DNA from: Paraspadella gotoi
Taxonomy: Eukaryota > Chaetognatha
Length of the DNA stretch: 64,000 bases
NCBI GenBank assembly: GCA_051294375.1
Contig: CM119263.1
Coordinates: forward strand, 15,788,532 to 15,852,531
Reading direction: 5' to 3'
Of this stretch, positions 49,863-64,000 are shown in pieces. The notes under the pieces are model-generated. The model was given only the letters and a program-made list of their open reading frames with translations, was not told the origin of the DNA and did not search any database. Position 1 is the stretch's first letter, and every line of letters begins with the position of its first letter. Both the position numbers and the translations under genes were made by a program.

Positions 49863-50984
49863 GTGGTCAAATTCTGGGACCACTTTACGTAACCGACTTC
49901 CCCATCAATCGGAGGTCGGTGGGATGTTTTTGAATGCGTATTCAGATTTATTATCCCTAGATAAAATATCATTTTAAACCATATGGCACATCATTGGTAA
50001 CCAAGATTAAAAACGACCCTCCGGAAAAAAAATCCTTCTTTTCCTTCATTAATTCATTCATCCATTTATTCATTCATTCATGCATTGAAAGAAAACCCGT
50101 TGTTCTCTTCCAGTTTTTTTTTCTTTTTTTTTTTTTTGACTTAAAAATCTGATTTTTTTTAATTTCTCGATCTGCCCACTGAAGCGTCGCTCTTTGTTGA
50201 AAGTTGAAAGCGAAACGCCGAGCCTTGTTATTCTTTTTCCCCGCTTGTCACGTTTCAACCGCCAGAGTCCGGTGTTCAGTGACGCTGTTCGCACGACTGG
50301 TCTCGACAGTCGGCGCGCATGAATCGACCGACTGAAGCAAACGGACAACCGGGAGAGAGAGAGAGAGATAGAAAACACAATCGCCTACCAATAAAAATGA
50401 ATTTTAAAAAAAAATGGTACAAAGATCTCATAAAAGAATAACGCGGCGAATAAAATTGAGTGAAATAAATCAGGATAACATGAAAATGATAATGGGATGG
50501 GACCGGGTGGGTGAGAGGATGATATGTCAAAGGAGAGATGAGATTACCTAATGGCCGATCAAGCAAGGGCGTGAAAAATAGGAAAAGGAGAGAGGGAGAA
50601 GAGGCGAGTAGAGATAACGCGAAATCAGAGACCTCGGGGGGAAGGGGGGGGGGAGCGAAAATATATCTCGGCATCTGTTCGGGCCGAGACGCTTCGATCT
50701 TGAGAAACAGATGAGACACGGAATCGACTAAGAGGAGAGAAAAAGGAGACAAACAAGACGAAAAAAAAAGACAAGAAAAGACAAGACAGCACAAAAAAAA
50801 GGGAAAAAAAAGAAAGGAAGAAGATGAGAAGAAATACACGAAGCTCTTCCGCCTCGCCGCCTCCTCCCTCAATCTCGTATTCCCTTTTTAATATAAACCT
50901 CATCGCATCGGCGCTCCTTCTAATTCCGACTTCAATTTGAAGCGGGGATGATTTAAATGCAAATATTCAGGGTTAAAATGATTA

Positions 50985-51078
<94 letters not shown>

Positions 51079-51927
51079 TTGTCCTGATTAGAAATCAGAA
51101 GTTAATACTTCTTAGTTCTTACAATTTGTAGGCTTTTGTTTCCTCTCCTAGCAATTTTCCTTTTTTTTTAAATTACAAACGTATTTCGTTGAACATTATG
51201 CCCATTTCGCATTAAGATTACCGCAGTCACGTGACGACCGCGGTAAAAAAGCAGAAAAAAAAAAGAGACAATCGTCCCTTCGTTCGTCTTCGTTTCCCTT
51301 TCGCTCGAATCTCGCAAATCAGAGAATGTCTTCCTCCATCAGATATTCGTCCTTCCGACGCCGAAGCGAAACTCAAACTTATGAGGAAGAAGAATTCTCC
51401 GAGACGTTTGCTCAACAACCCTTGATTGTTGTTGTTGTTGTTGTCGTCGTCGGAATAATGAGCGAGACAACAAGACGGAACGGACATCGTTGACAGAAAT
51501 AACGAGGAATCGGGGGGGGGGTGAAAAGGGATTTTCCTTTATTTAATATCCTTTTTTTTTCCTCTATTTTCCAACGTGTCAATTCAGATTGCGATTATTT
51601 TGTTAAAATATTTTTTATTCTCAAAAAAGCAAGAAATAGATAAAGATATTCGTTACAAGTTTCCTCGTCAATCGTCATCCTCATCTCTTCATCCTTTCCT
51701 CCACAATCACGTTTTCCCGCCATGTTTATAAACTGACGGATAAGGAATCGAAATTTCCATTTGTTCTCGATCGCGTCTCTCTGAGGATTTTGTGAGACGA
51801 AACAAAAAAAAAAAAAAGAAAAATAATCTGGATGAATTCTCGTCCGCGCAATATCTTTATTTTCTTCCTTTGTTTCCATCGGAGAATTAAAATAGAGAGA
51901 GAGAGAAAAAAGAATGAGGATATTACA

Positions 51928-52131
51928 GCAACGGGGAGACATGTGTGATGCCTGGGGTGTGAGGCATGTCCCGACAGCTGGCGCTCAGGGCTTTGGATTT
52001 GCAGTGACCACGCCATGTCACTGGCGTGGTTAAGCCGACAGCATCACACTTTAACCAGCGCGACCGTTAGGAGATTGAACCCGGAATTCACGGTTGGTGA
52101 ACGAGTACTAAGCTGTCCAAGCCAATAGGAC
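51928..52131 (-). mobile_element. tRNA-derived SINE member 2, copy C
   Basis: Same insertion as in copies A and B, antisense to the IgSF gene and about 335 bp upstream of its first recognised exon. Confidence 0.82.
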
Positions 52132-52466
52132 GAGCTGTGTTTCACCAAGCTATAGTATACGGGAGGCGAATTTAGGATTCGCCACAATATCTTAAATGAA
52201 TTCGGTTCTAAAGAGAACGGATTGGTCACTCTACGGGCATCGGATGATTGTCGGTCGGTCTGGCAAACTCTGGCGGTCAAACGGAGGAATTAGAATAAAC
52301 GTCTGTCATTATAAAACCGTGGGAGTTTATAACCCTATCATCGTAATAATACAAACGTTTTTCTTAATCCCCTCCCAATTTTCTACGGAATTGCTGACCA
52401 TCCTCCCTTCCCTCTTTTTTCCTTTCCCCTTTCCAGGCCTCGATTCCCTCGCTTCCCTCATCACAG

Positions 52467-62541
<10,075 letters not shown>

Positions 62542-64000
62542 GTGAGTCGTTGTGAGAGTTCGGAATCACGAGGGAATTAATGGGCGGGGAAGCTAAAGGG
62601 GTCTGGGAAGGAATGAGTGAAGGAAGTTTGGCGCTGGGAAGGATTTATCGAGATAGAAAAGCTTTTAAGGTGGAAGGAATGAATTAAAGAGAAAGTTTAG
62701 TGGCGAAAGGAAATTAGGAAAGTTTGCTATTGCTATAAAGAATATGATGACATTCAAGAAAAGAATTAAAACAAAAGTTTGGCAATCGAAGTAAATTAAA
62801 GTAAACAACGATTTTGCACTTGTGACGAGTAAATAATTTCTCTTTATTTCGCTCTGTGCAAGGAGACGGGTGAAAAAAAAGCGAATAAGTGAGGCATTTT
62901 TTGGTTCGATTCACGACGTGATGGATGACCGTAATGAACTAAAACTTATGCTTCACTATGACCAAAAAGTGTGAGCGACTCGACCCGAATTCCCTAATCA
63001 CGTGACTTTTGCACCCATCGCCATTACGACGTCATTATTCACAAGACGAGCGTAAAAAAAAAGGACAAAAATGAAAACAGAGAAATGCCAAAAAAAAAAA
63101 TGAAAAATGATAATAATTGTAGATTTGTGACAAAACTTTTTCTTTCTCTAGGTCTCTCTCCTATGTATGTATCTTTTTTTTATTTTCCTCTCCCTCTCCT
63201 TTTTTATCACTTCCTCCCTCTCCTTTTTTTATCTCTTCCTCCCTCGTTCCTCCTCTTCCTTCCTCTCCCTTGACCTCTGCCTCTCCGTTCAATCGACCGA
63301 CTGATCGAGGGTCTGACGGAAATACGAAACGAGACGAAGACGAAAACAATGATGGTTGATTGAACATCCAATAAAAAAAAAAAAAAATCCAAATGCCGAG
63401 CGCAAAAAAAAAAAAAACAGGAGGAAAAAAAGCGGGAAAAAAAAAAAGAGCAAAAAAAAAAGCTGCTAAAAAAAAAGAAGAAATCATAAAGAAAAGGGGC
63501 GAGGAAAACTTTGTCTCGCTTGTCCCTTGAATTCTGATGAGAACAACGGACGTCGGAGCAGGAATACAGAGTTTGGGTCGAATATCCTCGCCTCGTCGCG
63601 CGGAGGGGTCGAAGCTTTCGCCATTTCATATGTCGTTTTATTGGATCGCACTGATAAAACGGGGATCAACTTCTCGAGCTTTATCGACTGACGGATGATA
63701 AACTTATCGATTGGAGATTTCATTTTTATTTGTCCAATTTTCACTTTACTTTATCGCAATACGTTAAGAACCTGAATATCTTTTTTTTATTTATAAAAGT
63801 CTAGGAATTGACCCCTTGCAACCCGGAGGTGATCTGGCTGGGATGCAAAGAGAGTTCCAGCGAGAGCAAAGGGAGGCGCAGGATTAATAAAGGCTGACGT
63901 CCCGTCATCCAAGGAGACGAGAATAAGATTAAAAGATTTTTTTTTTTCATTAGAGCTTCGTCCGTGAGAGGCGTGAATGTCGCGTTTGGCTATGGCGCCT
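62542..64000. other. Intron or 3' region of the IgSF gene
   Basis: Mostly low-complexity DNA with poly-A and poly-T runs (63370-63480). One possible phase-compatible continuation starts at 63805 after a TCTAG acceptor. It reads 27 codons to a TAA at 63885 that overlaps an AATAAA (63886-63891). It has no membrane segment and may be chance, so I do not annotate it as an exon. Confidence 0.4.

Overview
The window looks like nuclear DNA of an invertebrate animal, probably an arthropod and possibly a crustacean. It has short exons with GT-AG introns, an immunoglobulin-superfamily (IgSF) cell-surface gene, a tRNA-derived SINE, small inverted-repeat transposons, and a very high density of long microsatellites ((CT)n/(GA)n, (GAC)n, (GAT)n, (CTTT)n). 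The placement below 'animal' is inference from repeat style and gene content; no diagnostic lineage gene is present. There is no operon, CRISPR array or prokaryotic feature.

Layout. 1-8137 is an 8.1-kb inverted repeat (two ~3.9-kb arms around a 308-bp purine-rich spacer). 8138-9991 is mostly unannotated and starts with one candidate first coding exon. 10017-13202 is a second inverted repeat; its left arm carries an 892-bp TTAA-flanked transposon that is absent from the right arm, where the empty site is preserved. The spacers of these two palindromes share the same dispersed sequence. 13.9-14.1 kb holds a tRNA-derived SINE. 14.1-35.6 kb is non-coding as far as I can see: simple repeats, unresolved N gaps, a 464-bp TA-flanked MITE (20.56-21.02 kb), a possible degenerate Tc1-type element (26.06-27.03 kb), and a direct duplication containing a foldback MITE (28.1-30.9 kb).

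35.7-53.9 kb contains three copies (A, B, C) of the same ~5.7-kb segment, which carries the first three recognisable IgSF exons. A and B lie head to tail with the exons on the minus strand. C is inverted and forms an almost spacerless palindrome with B. Only C has undamaged exons, and the gene continues from it on the plus strand: eleven exons (52467-62541) with matching splice phases encode about 444 residues forming four tandem Ig domains. The signal-peptide exon(s) and any membrane anchor were not found with confidence.

Interpretation. The inverted and direct copies differ mainly by one-base homopolymer indels, and several are bordered by N runs of exactly 25 or 10. That pattern suggests unpolished long-read gap filling and unmerged haplotypes rather than real gene amplification. 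Two facts do not fit a simple same-molecule read artefact: the TTAA transposon present in only one arm, and the identical spacer in two unrelated palindromes.
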